NCBI GenBank assembly: GCA_025449645.1
Contig: JANWIY010000112.1
Span: forward strand, 1-50,475
Direction: 5' to 3'
DNA length: 50,475 bases
DNA from: Chitinophagaceae bacterium
GTDB lineage: Bacteria > Bacteroidota > Bacteroidia > Chitinophagales > Chitinophagaceae
Positions 35,851 to 43,688 of the stretch are shown here, piece after piece (within the stretch, counting starts at the first letter, position 1; the number at the start of each line of letters is the position of its first letter). The notes beneath the pieces are model-generated. The model worked only from the letters and a program-made list of their open reading frames with translations. It made no database searches and was not told where the DNA came from. A program made the position numbers and the translations under genes.

Positions 35851-37311
35851 ATGGATAAGATTCTTTTCACGCATTCGTATTTTCTAAGATTCGACCCGAA
35901 ACAATGGGCCACAGGCCAGCCCTATCCTCCCCTGGCGACCTTGTATGCAGCTGCTGCGCTAAGGGAATCCGGAAATAATGTATCCCTTTTTGATACGATG
36001 TTTTGCCATAGTCCGGAAGAAATTGTTCCGGCACTGAACGAATGGAACCCCCGTTTTCTGGTGATCTATGATGACGGGTTCAATTATCTCACAAAGATGT
36101 GCCTGACCAATATGCGGGAAGCTGCATTCCGGATGTGCAGACTGGCAAAGGACCGCGGATGCATGGTGATTGTTTCAAGTTCGGACTCAACTGATCAACA
36201 CAAAAAATATCTCCATGAGGGAGCCGATTTTATTTTGCTCGGTGAAGCGGAAGAAACACTTAAAGAATTGGTCGACGCCATTCAAAACGGCAAGAAGGAA
36301 TTCAGGGAGATTAAAGGACTGGCTTTTAAGCAGGAGGATGATTTCATAAAAACAGAAAGGCGTGCTGTAATCCGTAATCTGGACGCGCTTCCGATGCCGG
36401 CCTGGGACCTGATAAATCTTAGCATGTACAGGCAAACCTGGATGGACCATGCGGGATATTTCTCTTTGAATATGGCCACCACCCGGGGATGCCCATACAA
36501 ATGCAACTGGTGTGCAAAGCCGATTTACGGGAACAGATACAATGCCAGGTCGCCCTGGCATGTTGTTCAGGAATTGAAATGGTTAAAGGCTAACCTTGGG
36601 TTCGATCACATCTGGTTCTGTGATGATATTTTTGGTTTAAAACCGGGCTGGGTAAATGAATTCGCCGGACTTGTTGAAAAGGAGAATTTGAAATTCAAAT
36701 TCAAGATACAGGCCAGGGCCGATCTGCTTTTGCAGGATAACAATGTGGCCGCACTTGCCCGCGCGGGTTGTGATAATATCTGGATGGGTGCCGAAAGCGG
36801 GTCCCAGAAAATACTGGATGCCATGGATAAAGGCATCACGGTTCAACAAATAAAAGAAGCAACCCAGATGATCCGCAAGCACGGAATGAATCCTTCCTTT
36901 TTTATTCAGTTCGGTTATTTGGGCGAAACTAAAGAAGATATTGAAATGACCATCAGCATGATCAACCAGCTGTTACCTTATGAAATCGGAATATCGGTAT
37001 CGTATCCTTTACCAGGCACGGTCTTTTATGAAAAGGTAAAGGAGGAACTGGTACAAAAAACAAACTGGACAGACTCTGATGAAATGGCGTTGATGTTCAG
37101 GAATACTTATCAACCTGCTTTTTATAAGCAATTGCACCGGTATGTGCACAAAACATACCGCAAGCATATTGCATTTGACAATTTCCGCCGCCTGCTCTTC
37201 CATCCGGCAAGGGGAAAGTTCATGCAGGTAAAGAAAGCATTGTCAGGTTTATATTATATCCCTGCAGCTTTCATTGAAAAGAAAAAATTAAACCAGCTGG
37301 AAAAACCCTGA
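35851..37311 (+). CDS. B12-binding-domain radical SAM enzyme (second)
   Basis: A 486-residue protein with an N-terminal B12-binding-like domain (about 1-150; YPPLATLYAAAALRESGNNVSLFD, IVSSSDSTDQ, DFILLGEAEETLKELV) and a radical SAM domain with the cluster motif GCPYKCNWC (C214, C218 and C221) followed by IWMGAESGSQKILDAMDKG. It is related to, but clearly diverged from, the protein at 30964, so the two probably act on different positions or substrates. The C-terminal part continues to residue 486 with a basic tail. It is followed after 13 nt by another class I methyltransferase, repeating the order seen at 30964-33236. Confidence 0.9.
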   Translation: MDKILFTHSYFLRFDPKQWATGQPYPPLATLYAAAALRESGNNVSLFDTMFCHSPEEIVPALNEWNPRFLVIYDDGFNYLTKMCLTNMREAAFRMCRLAKDRGCMVIVSSSDSTDQHKKYLHEGADFILLGEAEETLKELVDAIQNGKKEFREIKGLAFKQEDDFIKTERRAVIRNLDALPMPAWDLINLSMYRQTWMDHAGYFSLNMATTRGCPYKCNWCAKPIYGNRYNARSPWHVVQELKWLKANLGFDHIWFCDDIFGLKPGWVNEFAGLVEKENLKFKFKIQARADLLLQDNNVAALARAGCDNIWMGAESGSQKILDAMDKGITVQQIKEATQMIRKHGMNPSFFIQFGYLGETKEDIEMTISMINQLLPYEIGISVSYPLPGTVFYEKVKEELVQKTNWTDSDEMALMFRNTYQPAFYKQLHRYVHKTYRKHIAFDNFRRLLFHPARGKFMQVKKALSGLYYIPAAFIEKKKLNQLEKP

Positions 37312-37324
37312 TCAATTCAATCCC

Positions 37325-38170
37325 ATGCAAATGGAAACGAACGAGCAGCGTGCTGCAGCAGCCTTCACCAGGCAATCGGGCATTTTCGATGAACGTTTCG
37401 GGAGGAATACGATCGTTCAATATAAGCGTGAGAGAGTACGGAACCTTGTGCAAAAATATATTCCCTCTAAAGCGGCAATCCTGGAACTTAACAGTGGGAC
37501 CGGAGAAGACGCCATCTGGTTCGCGGAGCAGGGACACCGGGTGCATGCAACGGACCTTTCATCCGGAATGCAAACTGTGCTAAAGAATAAAGTGGAAATA
37601 AAAGGTTTGCAAGAGATGATCAGCACCGAGTGCTGCTCATTTACCCAATTGGAATCTTTAGCCCAAAAGGGACCATACGATCTGATTTTTTCAAATTTCG
37701 CCGGATTAAATTGTACCGGGGATTTAAGCAGGGTGCTGGAAAGTTTCCAAGGTTTATTAAAACCGGAGGGCCTTGTTATAATGGTCATCCTGCCCAAACA
37801 ATGCCTCTGGGAATTCCTTTTATTGTTCAGGGGAAAGTTTCGCACCGCCTTCAGGCGTTTTTTCGGCAGCAGGGGCAAAACTGCCCGTGTTGAAGGGGAA
37901 CAATTTACCTGCTGGTATTACAATCCTTCCTTCATTGCAGGAAAATTGAAAAAATCATTTCGCTTATTGTGTCTCGAGGGCTTATGCAGCCTGGTGCCTC
38001 CTTCATACATGGAGGAGTTTCCGGAAAAATATCCGTCCATTTACGGTTTTCTCAAGAAAGAAGAAAATCGTTTGAAAAATAAATGGCCCTGGAACCGGAT
38101 CGGAGATTATTATATTATTGCATTAAGAAGAAAGACTGAATCAGAGCAAAGCCGCATCCCAATGAACTGA
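37325..38170 (+). CDS. Class I SAM-dependent methyltransferase
   Basis: A 281-residue methyltransferase. Motif I reads AILELNSGTGEDAIWFA (about 55-71), with Asn-Ser in place of the first Gly-Cys/Gly-Ser of the usual DxGxGxG, then ATDLSSGM, DLIFSNFAGLNCTGDLSRV and LLKPEGLVIMVI. The C-terminal third contains a helix-rich segment, GKFRTAFRRFFGSRG, that may form a substrate lid. It starts 13 nt after the second B12-radical SAM gene. Its last 30 nt overlap the convergent nucleotidyltransferase-like gene. An ATG two codons later (37331) could also be used. Confidence 0.88.
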   Translation: MQMETNEQRAAAAFTRQSGIFDERFGRNTIVQYKRERVRNLVQKYIPSKAAILELNSGTGEDAIWFAEQGHRVHATDLSSGMQTVLKNKVEIKGLQEMISTECCSFTQLESLAQKGPYDLIFSNFAGLNCTGDLSRVLESFQGLLKPEGLVIMVILPKQCLWEFLLLFRGKFRTAFRRFFGSRGKTARVEGEQFTCWYYNPSFIAGKLKKSFRLLCLEGLCSLVPPSYMEEFPEKYPSIYGFLKKEENRLKNKWPWNRIGDYYIIALRRKTESEQSRIPMN

Positions 38171-39079
38171 TAGCTTCTTTAGCCGCTCATTATACAAGGC
38201 CAGGATTTCCTGCTGGAAAAAGACGGGGTTTGGCCTGGAGAAATGTTTGCTGGTATATAAGCTCATTCTTGTGCCTTTGACAGAGAGCTTTTGTTTTTCT
38301 TCTTTTCTTTTCCAGCGACGCGTGGTTACGCGCATGAAATAGTTATCAAGCCTGTCGCCCATCCTCCCGTCAAAAAAGGATTCCAGAAGTTTCTTGAATC
38401 CCGAATCTCCGGCGGATCTTTCGGGGCTTTTCATGCCAATCCTGTAATTTGGATAGAAGCGGCCTGCCCAATCATTTTTCAGAAAAAAATCATGAATGAC
38501 CCCGTTGCCCTGAACCGGTAGAAGGGTAATCAGTTCAATAGCCGTAAAAATATTTTTCTCTTCGATTTCGAGTGCTTCTTCATCTATGTAATAATTCATG
38601 CAGTACCAGTGCTGCCGGCCGAATAGAAAACTGAATTTCTTGAATAAATGCATTATGGTTCTGGCTATCCAGAGGCGATTGGCCTTGGTAATAATAAAAT
38701 AATCAATATCGGCATCCTCAGCCGCAAAATTCTTTGACAGGGATCCCGAAATGCCGATTACTCTTACATAAGGGATCTGATAAAGAAAATGGGAAATACG
38801 ATGGGCAATTCGCAATAATGCCTGTGCTTTGAGGTTGCCGGTAATCCTGCGGGCCGCAAGCGCGTCCCCAGGCCGGATAGTATAAAAACCATTACTTAGA
38901 AAAATGATTTTTCTGTCCAGGAGTTCGTGTAAAACAGCGGAAAGCTCCCCTATTTTCACCGGCCGTTCGAGATAGGACCATATTTCTTCCTTTGAAACCG
39001 GATAGTCAAAGAGATCGAAATAGGCCAACACCTTTAATATGCTATGGCTTAAATCCACCGGCTGGTAAGTTATATTCAA
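38141..39079 (-). CDS. Winged-helix plus nucleotidyltransferase-like protein
   Basis: A 312-residue protein. Residues 1-70 look like a winged helix (HSILKVLAYFDLFDYPVSKEEIW, then two helices and a beta wing). Residues 107-130 carry the nucleotidyltransferase signature GISGSLSKNFAAEDADIDYFII, with GS at 112-113 and DxD at 124 and 126. The fold resembles minimal nucleotidyltransferases that AMPylate proteins or modify small molecules, but no function is known. The start is a TTG at 39079; the codon just upstream in frame is a stop, and no ATG occurs nearby. It is convergent with the upstream methyltransferase gene (30-nt overlap) and divergent from the GT4 gene. Confidence 0.75.
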   Translation of the reverse strand: MNITYQPVDLSHSILKVLAYFDLFDYPVSKEEIWSYLERPVKIGELSAVLHELLDRKIIFLSNGFYTIRPGDALAARRITGNLKAQALLRIAHRISHFLYQIPYVRVIGISGSLSKNFAAEDADIDYFIITKANRLWIARTIMHLFKKFSFLFGRQHWYCMNYYIDEEALEIEEKNIFTAIELITLLPVQGNGVIHDFFLKNDWAGRFYPNYRIGMKSPERSAGDSGFKKLLESFFDGRMGDRLDNYFMRVTTRRWKRKEEKQKLSVKGTRMSLYTSKHFSRPNPVFFQQEILALYNERLKKLSVHWDAALL

Positions 39080-39411
39080 CTATAAAACGCTTTTTATGCG
39101 ATATCAGTTGCGTCTATGCTAAAGCTGTTACATAAATAGCCAAATGCTCCAACAGTCAGGCAACCCCTCCTTTTTGCAATGCGTTTTAATTGTGTATTTT
39201 ATTCGACGACTTAAGGTCTGCCGATTCCGGAATGGTTAAAAGATAAATTCTGAAAAACGATTTCCCCTACTTTTTTAAGGCAGGAATGCCCGGAACAAAT
39301 CCATTGCCGGAGCCGCATTCAAAAAAATAGATGCATATCCATGGAATGTCCTATACGTTCGAAAAACCTATTTATTACCGGATTCCGGATTATACGGGAG
39401 GGATATAAATT
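39080..39411. other. 332-nt divergent intergenic region
   Basis: No protein-sized gene is present. The stretch lies between the divergent nucleotidyltransferase-like gene and the GT4 gene, so it should hold promoters for both. It contains a palindrome TTCCGGAA-type sequence near 39225. The longest plus-strand reading frame is only 31 codons (39144-39239) and looks like noise. A purine-rich GGGAGGGA sequence lies just upstream of the GT4 ATG, one of the few clear ribosome-binding-site candidates in the window. Confidence 0.6.
39173..39202 (+). promoter_or_regulatory. Possible Bacteroidota-type promoter for the GT4 operon
   Basis: TTTG at 39173-39176 and TATTTTAT at 39195-39202 are spaced 18 nt apart, close to the Bacteroidota consensus of TTTG then TAnnTTTG with a 19-nt spacer. 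The last two bases of the second box do not match. It lies 210 nt upstream of the GT4 start, so a long leader would result. Weak prediction. Confidence 0.25.
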
Positions 39412-40551
39412 ATGAAAGTAGCTTTCATCACCAGGGCAACGTTACATACAGTTAAGGGAGGGGATACGATTCAGGTATTACAAACGGCAAAACAGCTCGC
39501 TCAGCTTGGCTTTTCGGTGGACGTAAAACTAACCCACGAAAGGATCAACTACGCCAGCTACGATTTACTTCATTTTTTTAATATCACAAGACCCGCAGAT
39601 ATTCTTTTTCATATCCAGAAAGCAGGAAAGCCCTTTGTCATTTCCACCATATTGATTGACTACAGCGATTATGACAACCATTACAGAAAGGGTCTTCCCG
39701 GTATGTTCATGCGATTTTTATCTGCAGACCACCTCGAATATGTAAAAGCAATCGCCCGGTTCCTGAAGGGTCAGGATAAATTGATGACAAGGTCCTATTT
39801 ATGGATGGGCCAGCATAAATGCATCCAGGAAATCCTCCGCCGGGCTTCGGTGCTTTTTTCGAATTCCTCTCTGGAAACTATAAGACTCATACAGCGGTAC
39901 GACTGCAATACCCATTGCATCCCCGTGGCCAACGGCATAGACCCCGAGATATTCTCCTATGACAAGGAAGTTGAAAAGGATGAGTGCCTCGTATTGTGTG
40001 TGGCGCGCATTGAAGGCATTAAAAATCAAATAAATCTGATCAGGGCACTAAACAATACCAGGTATACTTTACTGATCATTGGCTCGGCGGCCCCCAATCA
40101 GCGATCTTATTACAGGGAATGCCGGCAGATTGCAGCACCCAATATCCGATTCATGGAATATATTGACCAGGCCGAACTGGCACTATACTACCAGAGGGCA
40201 AAAGTGCATGTATTGCCGAGCTGGTTCGAAGCCTGCGGATTATCTTCCCTGGAGGCTGCAGCTATGGGATGCAATCTCGTGATCACGGCCAAAGGTTATA
40301 CGCGTGAATATTATGAGAACCATGCTTTCTATTGTGAACCCGGATCCCCGGAATCCATTTTACATGCAGTGGATGAAGCTGCGAAAGCAGGTTTCCCTGA
40401 AGCGCTCAGAGAAAAGGTTTTATTGCATTACACCTGGCCGAAAGCCGCTATTCGAATAGCAAAAGCCTATCATCATTTACATAAAACACATGAGTATCCG
40501 TATCGGAATAATAGGATCAAGGGGTATTCCCAATCATTACGGGGGCTTTGA
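39412..40551 (+). CDS. Family 4 glycosyltransferase
   Basis: A 379-residue GT-B enzyme. The donor domain contains LVLCVARIEGIKNQINLIRAL, LLIIGSAAPN and the E-x7-E motif in SWFEACGLSSLEAAAMG. The N-terminal domain begins MKVAFITRATLHTVKGGDT. It is cytoplasmic and likely elongates a glycan on a lipid carrier. It starts a plus-strand three-gene set. Its 3' end overlaps the next gene by 62 nt in a different frame, which is long for a bacterial overlap and indicates tight coupling. Confidence 0.92.
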   Translation: MKVAFITRATLHTVKGGDTIQVLQTAKQLAQLGFSVDVKLTHERINYASYDLLHFFNITRPADILFHIQKAGKPFVISTILIDYSDYDNHYRKGLPGMFMRFLSADHLEYVKAIARFLKGQDKLMTRSYLWMGQHKCIQEILRRASVLFSNSSLETIRLIQRYDCNTHCIPVANGIDPEIFSYDKEVEKDECLVLCVARIEGIKNQINLIRALNNTRYTLLIIGSAAPNQRSYYRECRQIAAPNIRFMEYIDQAELALYYQRAKVHVLPSWFEACGLSSLEAAAMGCNLVITAKGYTREYYENHAFYCEPGSPESILHAVDEAAKAGFPEALREKVLLHYTWPKAAIRIAKAYHHLHKTHEYPYRNNRIKGYSQSLRGL

Positions 40552-41635
40552 GCGTTTGGCTGAGCAACTTTCCCGCGGCCTCGTAAACAGAGGGCACGAG
40601 GTATACGTTTATAATTCGCATAACCACGCATACCGCGAACACAATTGGGAAGGAGTTCATGTCATTCATTGCTATGATCCGGAATATCTGATCGGATGCA
40701 GCGGACAGTTTATTTATGACCTGAATTGTATTCTCGATGCGCGGGTCAGGAAATTCGATATCCTCCTGATCCTCGGCTATACCAGCAGTTCCGTCTGGGG
40801 CCGTCTGCTTCCAAGAAGCAGTGTAATCATATATAATATGGATGGACTGGAATGGCAAAGGGAAAAATACACTTCAAAGACCCGGAAATTCCTGCTCTAC
40901 GCGGAAAAGCTGGCGGTTCAATTCAGCGACTTTCACATTTCAGACTCTCCGATCATCCAGGCTTATTACCTGGAAAAATACAATCTGACCACCGAATATA
41001 TTGCGTACGGAGCTTCCTTATCCAACAATGAAAAGAAAGAGATTCTCGATTCCTTCGGGGTCACGCCCTACAATTATTTTATCCTGATCGCCCGCCTGGA
41101 ACCGGAAAACAATATAGAAGCCATTCTGGATGGTTTCTCGATGAGTGATACGGAAAAGCAGTTCCTGATTGTGGGGAATGTCAAAAACAAATTCGGGAAA
41201 TACCTTGTCAAAAAGTTCGGCGGGGACCGTCGAATCCGGTTTACCGGGGCGTTGTATGATGATCAGATAACACATAGCCTGCGCACCTACTCCCAGCTTT
41301 ATTTTCATGGCCATAGCAGCGGTGGAACCAATCCATCCCTCCTGGAGGCGATGGCCAGCCGGTGCCTCATTGCTGCACACGGAAATATGTTCAACAGGAC
41401 CGTTTTGCAGGATGATGCCTTTTATTTTTCAAGCGCCGAAGAAGTAAAATACATGATTACCCAATCGGCTCCGGCCCCTATTAGGGAGCAAATGGTAACA
41501 AGGAACCTGGAAAAAATAAGAACCAGGTACAATTGGGGCGAAATCATAGGTCAATATGAAAGATTTATGATGCAATGCCTGTACATTCATACCCATGAAA
41601 GAAATATTCTCAGTAAGGCTTACTCTTGCGAATAA
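40490..41635 (+). CDS. DUF1972-type glycosyltransferase
   Basis: A 381-residue GT-B protein. The N-terminal signature IRIGIIGSRGIPNHYGGFERLAEQLS matches the DUF1972 domain of rhamnosyltransferase-like proteins. The C-terminal domain has YFILIARLEPENNIEAIL and the SGGTNPSLLEAMA segment with the conserved Glu of retaining GT4-like enzymes. It may transfer a deoxysugar, but the donor cannot be read from sequence. Its start overlaps the upstream GT4 gene by 62 nt, and its end overlaps the ligase-like gene by 41 nt, giving a compact three-gene unit. Confidence 0.9.
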   Translation: MSIRIGIIGSRGIPNHYGGFERLAEQLSRGLVNRGHEVYVYNSHNHAYREHNWEGVHVIHCYDPEYLIGCSGQFIYDLNCILDARVRKFDILLILGYTSSSVWGRLLPRSSVIIYNMDGLEWQREKYTSKTRKFLLYAEKLAVQFSDFHISDSPIIQAYYLEKYNLTTEYIAYGASLSNNEKKEILDSFGVTPYNYFILIARLEPENNIEAILDGFSMSDTEKQFLIVGNVKNKFGKYLVKKFGGDRRIRFTGALYDDQITHSLRTYSQLYFHGHSSGGTNPSLLEAMASRCLIAAHGNMFNRTVLQDDAFYFSSAEEVKYMITQSAPAPIREQMVTRNLEKIRTRYNWGEIIGQYERFMMQCLYIHTHERNILSKAYSCE

Positions 41636-42872
41636 GATAAGTTATTATCATTTACTGGTCTTTCTGATCGCTTTGCCATTCGACCGGTTTTACAGTGAGC
41701 TGGTACTGATCAGTTTCCTTATCCATGCAGCTATCCAGCTTGCCGGACCCGCCAGGATCCGTATACATGCCGCATTATTTATCCCTACCCTGCTTTATGT
41801 ACTAACGGTCATGGGCACCGTTTATTCAAGCGACAAATCACAGGCGTTTAAGGACTGCGAAAAGCAGCTTGGCCTCTTATTGTTTCCCCTGATATTTTGT
41901 GTCATTCCCCTGGATTTCGAAAAATATAAGATTCGATTGCTGAAAGCGTTTGGTCTGACCTGTGCTCTGCTGATCCTGTATCTTTTCTATGATGCCTTGC
42001 AGGTGATACAATTTAACAAACTGCCATTTTCTACCATCCTCACACATGCGTTTACAAACCATAATTTCTCATCACCGGTAGAATTGCATGCCACTTATTT
42101 TTCAATGTATATTTCTCTATCGCTGGCGGTTTTCTTGTATTTGTTGATTTTTTCAAAAAAACGAAATGAACGCATCTTTTACATCATCGTTTGCCTGATC
42201 CTGTTTTCAGGCCTTCTCCAGCTTGCTTCGAGGTCAGTTTTCCTGGCTACGCTTTTGATATTTAATTTATCTATTCCCTTCTTTTTACTGAAGGGAAAAA
42301 AACGCAAAAAATTCACTTTTTTTTCGGTTTGTTTCTCACTGATCGTCATTGGCCTGCTTACGGCAAGCGGTTCACTGAGATCCAGGTACCTGACAACATT
42401 AAAGCAGGATTTAACCATTGCGGGTGTTCCACAGAATTTATCAGAATCCCGTATGAGGCGCTGGCATTACATGGGAGAACTGATCCTTCAGCGACCTGTG
42501 CTGGGCTACGGGAGCGGGACCGAAGTGAATCTGCTGAAAGATAATTATTTCGAGCATGGATTATACAATTCATTTCTCCATGAATTGAATGCAGACAACG
42601 AATATATCAGCCTGCTCTTAAAAAACGGAATCTTAGGTTTATTCGTTTATGTCACTGTTCTATTTCTCGGATTCAGATACGCGGTCAGGTCCAAAGATTT
42701 CTTTTTTTTCAGCTTCCTGCTGATCATCTCGGTGGTTTCAATTTCCGAGAACATACTGGATGTAAACAAGGGAATCTTTTTCTTCAGTTTCTTTTTCTCT
42801 TTTTTTATGAAAGCAATCACTTCCCACGGGGAGTCAACTGATCCCGGAGCCCAGATCAGGCCCGCAAGCTGA
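41595..42872 (+). CDS. O-antigen ligase/polymerase-like membrane protein (second)
   Basis: A 425-residue protein with about 11 membrane helices. The periplasmic loop near residues 260-335 includes RPVLGYGSGTEVN and LNADNEYISLLLKNGILGLFVYVTVLFLG, the characteristic O-antigen ligase/Wzy_C region. It has fewer soluble residues than the homologue at 24266. As the last gene of the GT4-DUF1972-ligase set, it may finish a second glycan or attach the product to its final acceptor. It overlaps the upstream gene by 41 nt. Ten nt later the convergent SDR gene ends. Confidence 0.88.
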   Translation: MKEIFSVRLTLANKISYYHLLVFLIALPFDRFYSELVLISFLIHAAIQLAGPARIRIHAALFIPTLLYVLTVMGTVYSSDKSQAFKDCEKQLGLLLFPLIFCVIPLDFEKYKIRLLKAFGLTCALLILYLFYDALQVIQFNKLPFSTILTHAFTNHNFSSPVELHATYFSMYISLSLAVFLYLLIFSKKRNERIFYIIVCLILFSGLLQLASRSVFLATLLIFNLSIPFFLLKGKKRKKFTFFSVCFSLIVIGLLTASGSLRSRYLTTLKQDLTIAGVPQNLSESRMRRWHYMGELILQRPVLGYGSGTEVNLLKDNYFEHGLYNSFLHELNADNEYISLLLKNGILGLFVYVTVLFLGFRYAVRSKDFFFFSFLLIISVVSISENILDVNKGIFFFSFFFSFFMKAITSHGESTDPGAQIRPAS

Positions 42873-42882
42873 GTGTTTTCAA

Positions 42883-43671
42883 TCATGCATTTGCCAAGGC
42901 ACGATCCAAATGAACATAGCCGCCGTCAACATGAATCTGCTGGCCGGTAGTGTGGCTTGACTTTTCAGATAATAAAAAAGCGACCGTTTGGGCAATTTCG
43001 GAGGGGGTCGTCATCCTGTTCCCCAATGGGATCTTTGACCTGATCTCACGCAACTTTTCTTCCGGATCACTGAGGGTCTTTATCCATTCCGAATAGGCCG
43101 GCGTCCAGCACTCGGCCACCACCACGGCGTTTACGCGAATCCCATATTTCAATAATTCTACGGCCCACTCCCGCGTAAGCGCGTAACGTCCGCCATTGGA
43201 AGCAGCATAAGCCGAGGTATTTCCCTGACCTGTTTCTGCCGTTTTTGAAGTTATATTAACAATGCTGCCATTAGCTCTCTTTAAATAAGGCAGGGCATGA
43301 TGGGCCATCAGATAATAATGAACAAGGTTTTGATGCAGGCTGGCAATAAATCTTTCGTAAGTTCCATTTTCAAGATCCACGCCATCATTTATCCCGGCAT
43401 TGTTTACCAGGCCATCAATTCTTCCGGCCTTGGCAACGGTTTCCTCAATCGCTTTTCGGCAATGATCCGGATCGGATAATTCGGCAGTTATTGTGAAGGC
43501 GAGGCCGCTTTTCGATGCGATACTATCCGCGACTAATTTATTATCCTCCGCATTGCGCCCGATGATTACCGGGATCGCTCCTTCTCCCGCCAGAACATGG
43601 GCAATTGCTTCGCCGATTCCCTTGCCGCCACCGGTAACAATAATTATTTTATCCTTCAGCAGTAAATCCAT
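42883..43671 (-). CDS. SDR oxidoreductase with YxxxN active site
   Basis: A 262-residue classical SDR. Cofactor motif TGGGKGIG (13-20), NNAG (90-93), Ser S142, and active-site segment SAYAASNGGRYALTREWAVELL in which Y155 is followed by N159 where the catalytic Lys normally stands. The C-terminal region GNRMTTPSEIAQTVAFLLS and TGQQIHVDGG is standard. The TREWAVELLKYGIRVNAV stretch resembles L-fucose dehydrogenase-type sugar SDRs, but the missing Lys makes activity uncertain. It is separated by 17 nt from the zinc alcohol dehydrogenase gene, so the pair probably oxidises a sugar or sugar acid together. Confidence 0.85.
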   Translation of the reverse strand: MDLLLKDKIIIVTGGGKGIGEAIAHVLAGEGAIPVIIGRNAEDNKLVADSIASKSGLAFTITAELSDPDHCRKAIEETVAKAGRIDGLVNNAGINDGVDLENGTYERFIASLHQNLVHYYLMAHHALPYLKRANGSIVNITSKTAETGQGNTSAYAASNGGRYALTREWAVELLKYGIRVNAVVVAECWTPAYSEWIKTLSDPEEKLREIRSKIPLGNRMTTPSEIAQTVAFLLSEKSSHTTGQQIHVDGGYVHLDRALANA

Positions 43672-43688
43672 AAAATGATTTAAGAGCG

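Noticed and set aside
30964-38170. A ribosomally made peptide (RiPP) cluster built around the three radical SAM genes
   Set aside because: Gaps between genes are 8 to 32 nt, leaving no room for a precursor, and no transporter or peptidase is present; glycan tailoring fits the neighbours better.
39144-39239. A 31-codon plus-strand frame in the divergent gap before the GT4 gene, considered as a possible precursor peptide
   Set aside because: Short, basic and without a leader, core or recognisable motif; far from the radical SAM genes and likely chance.
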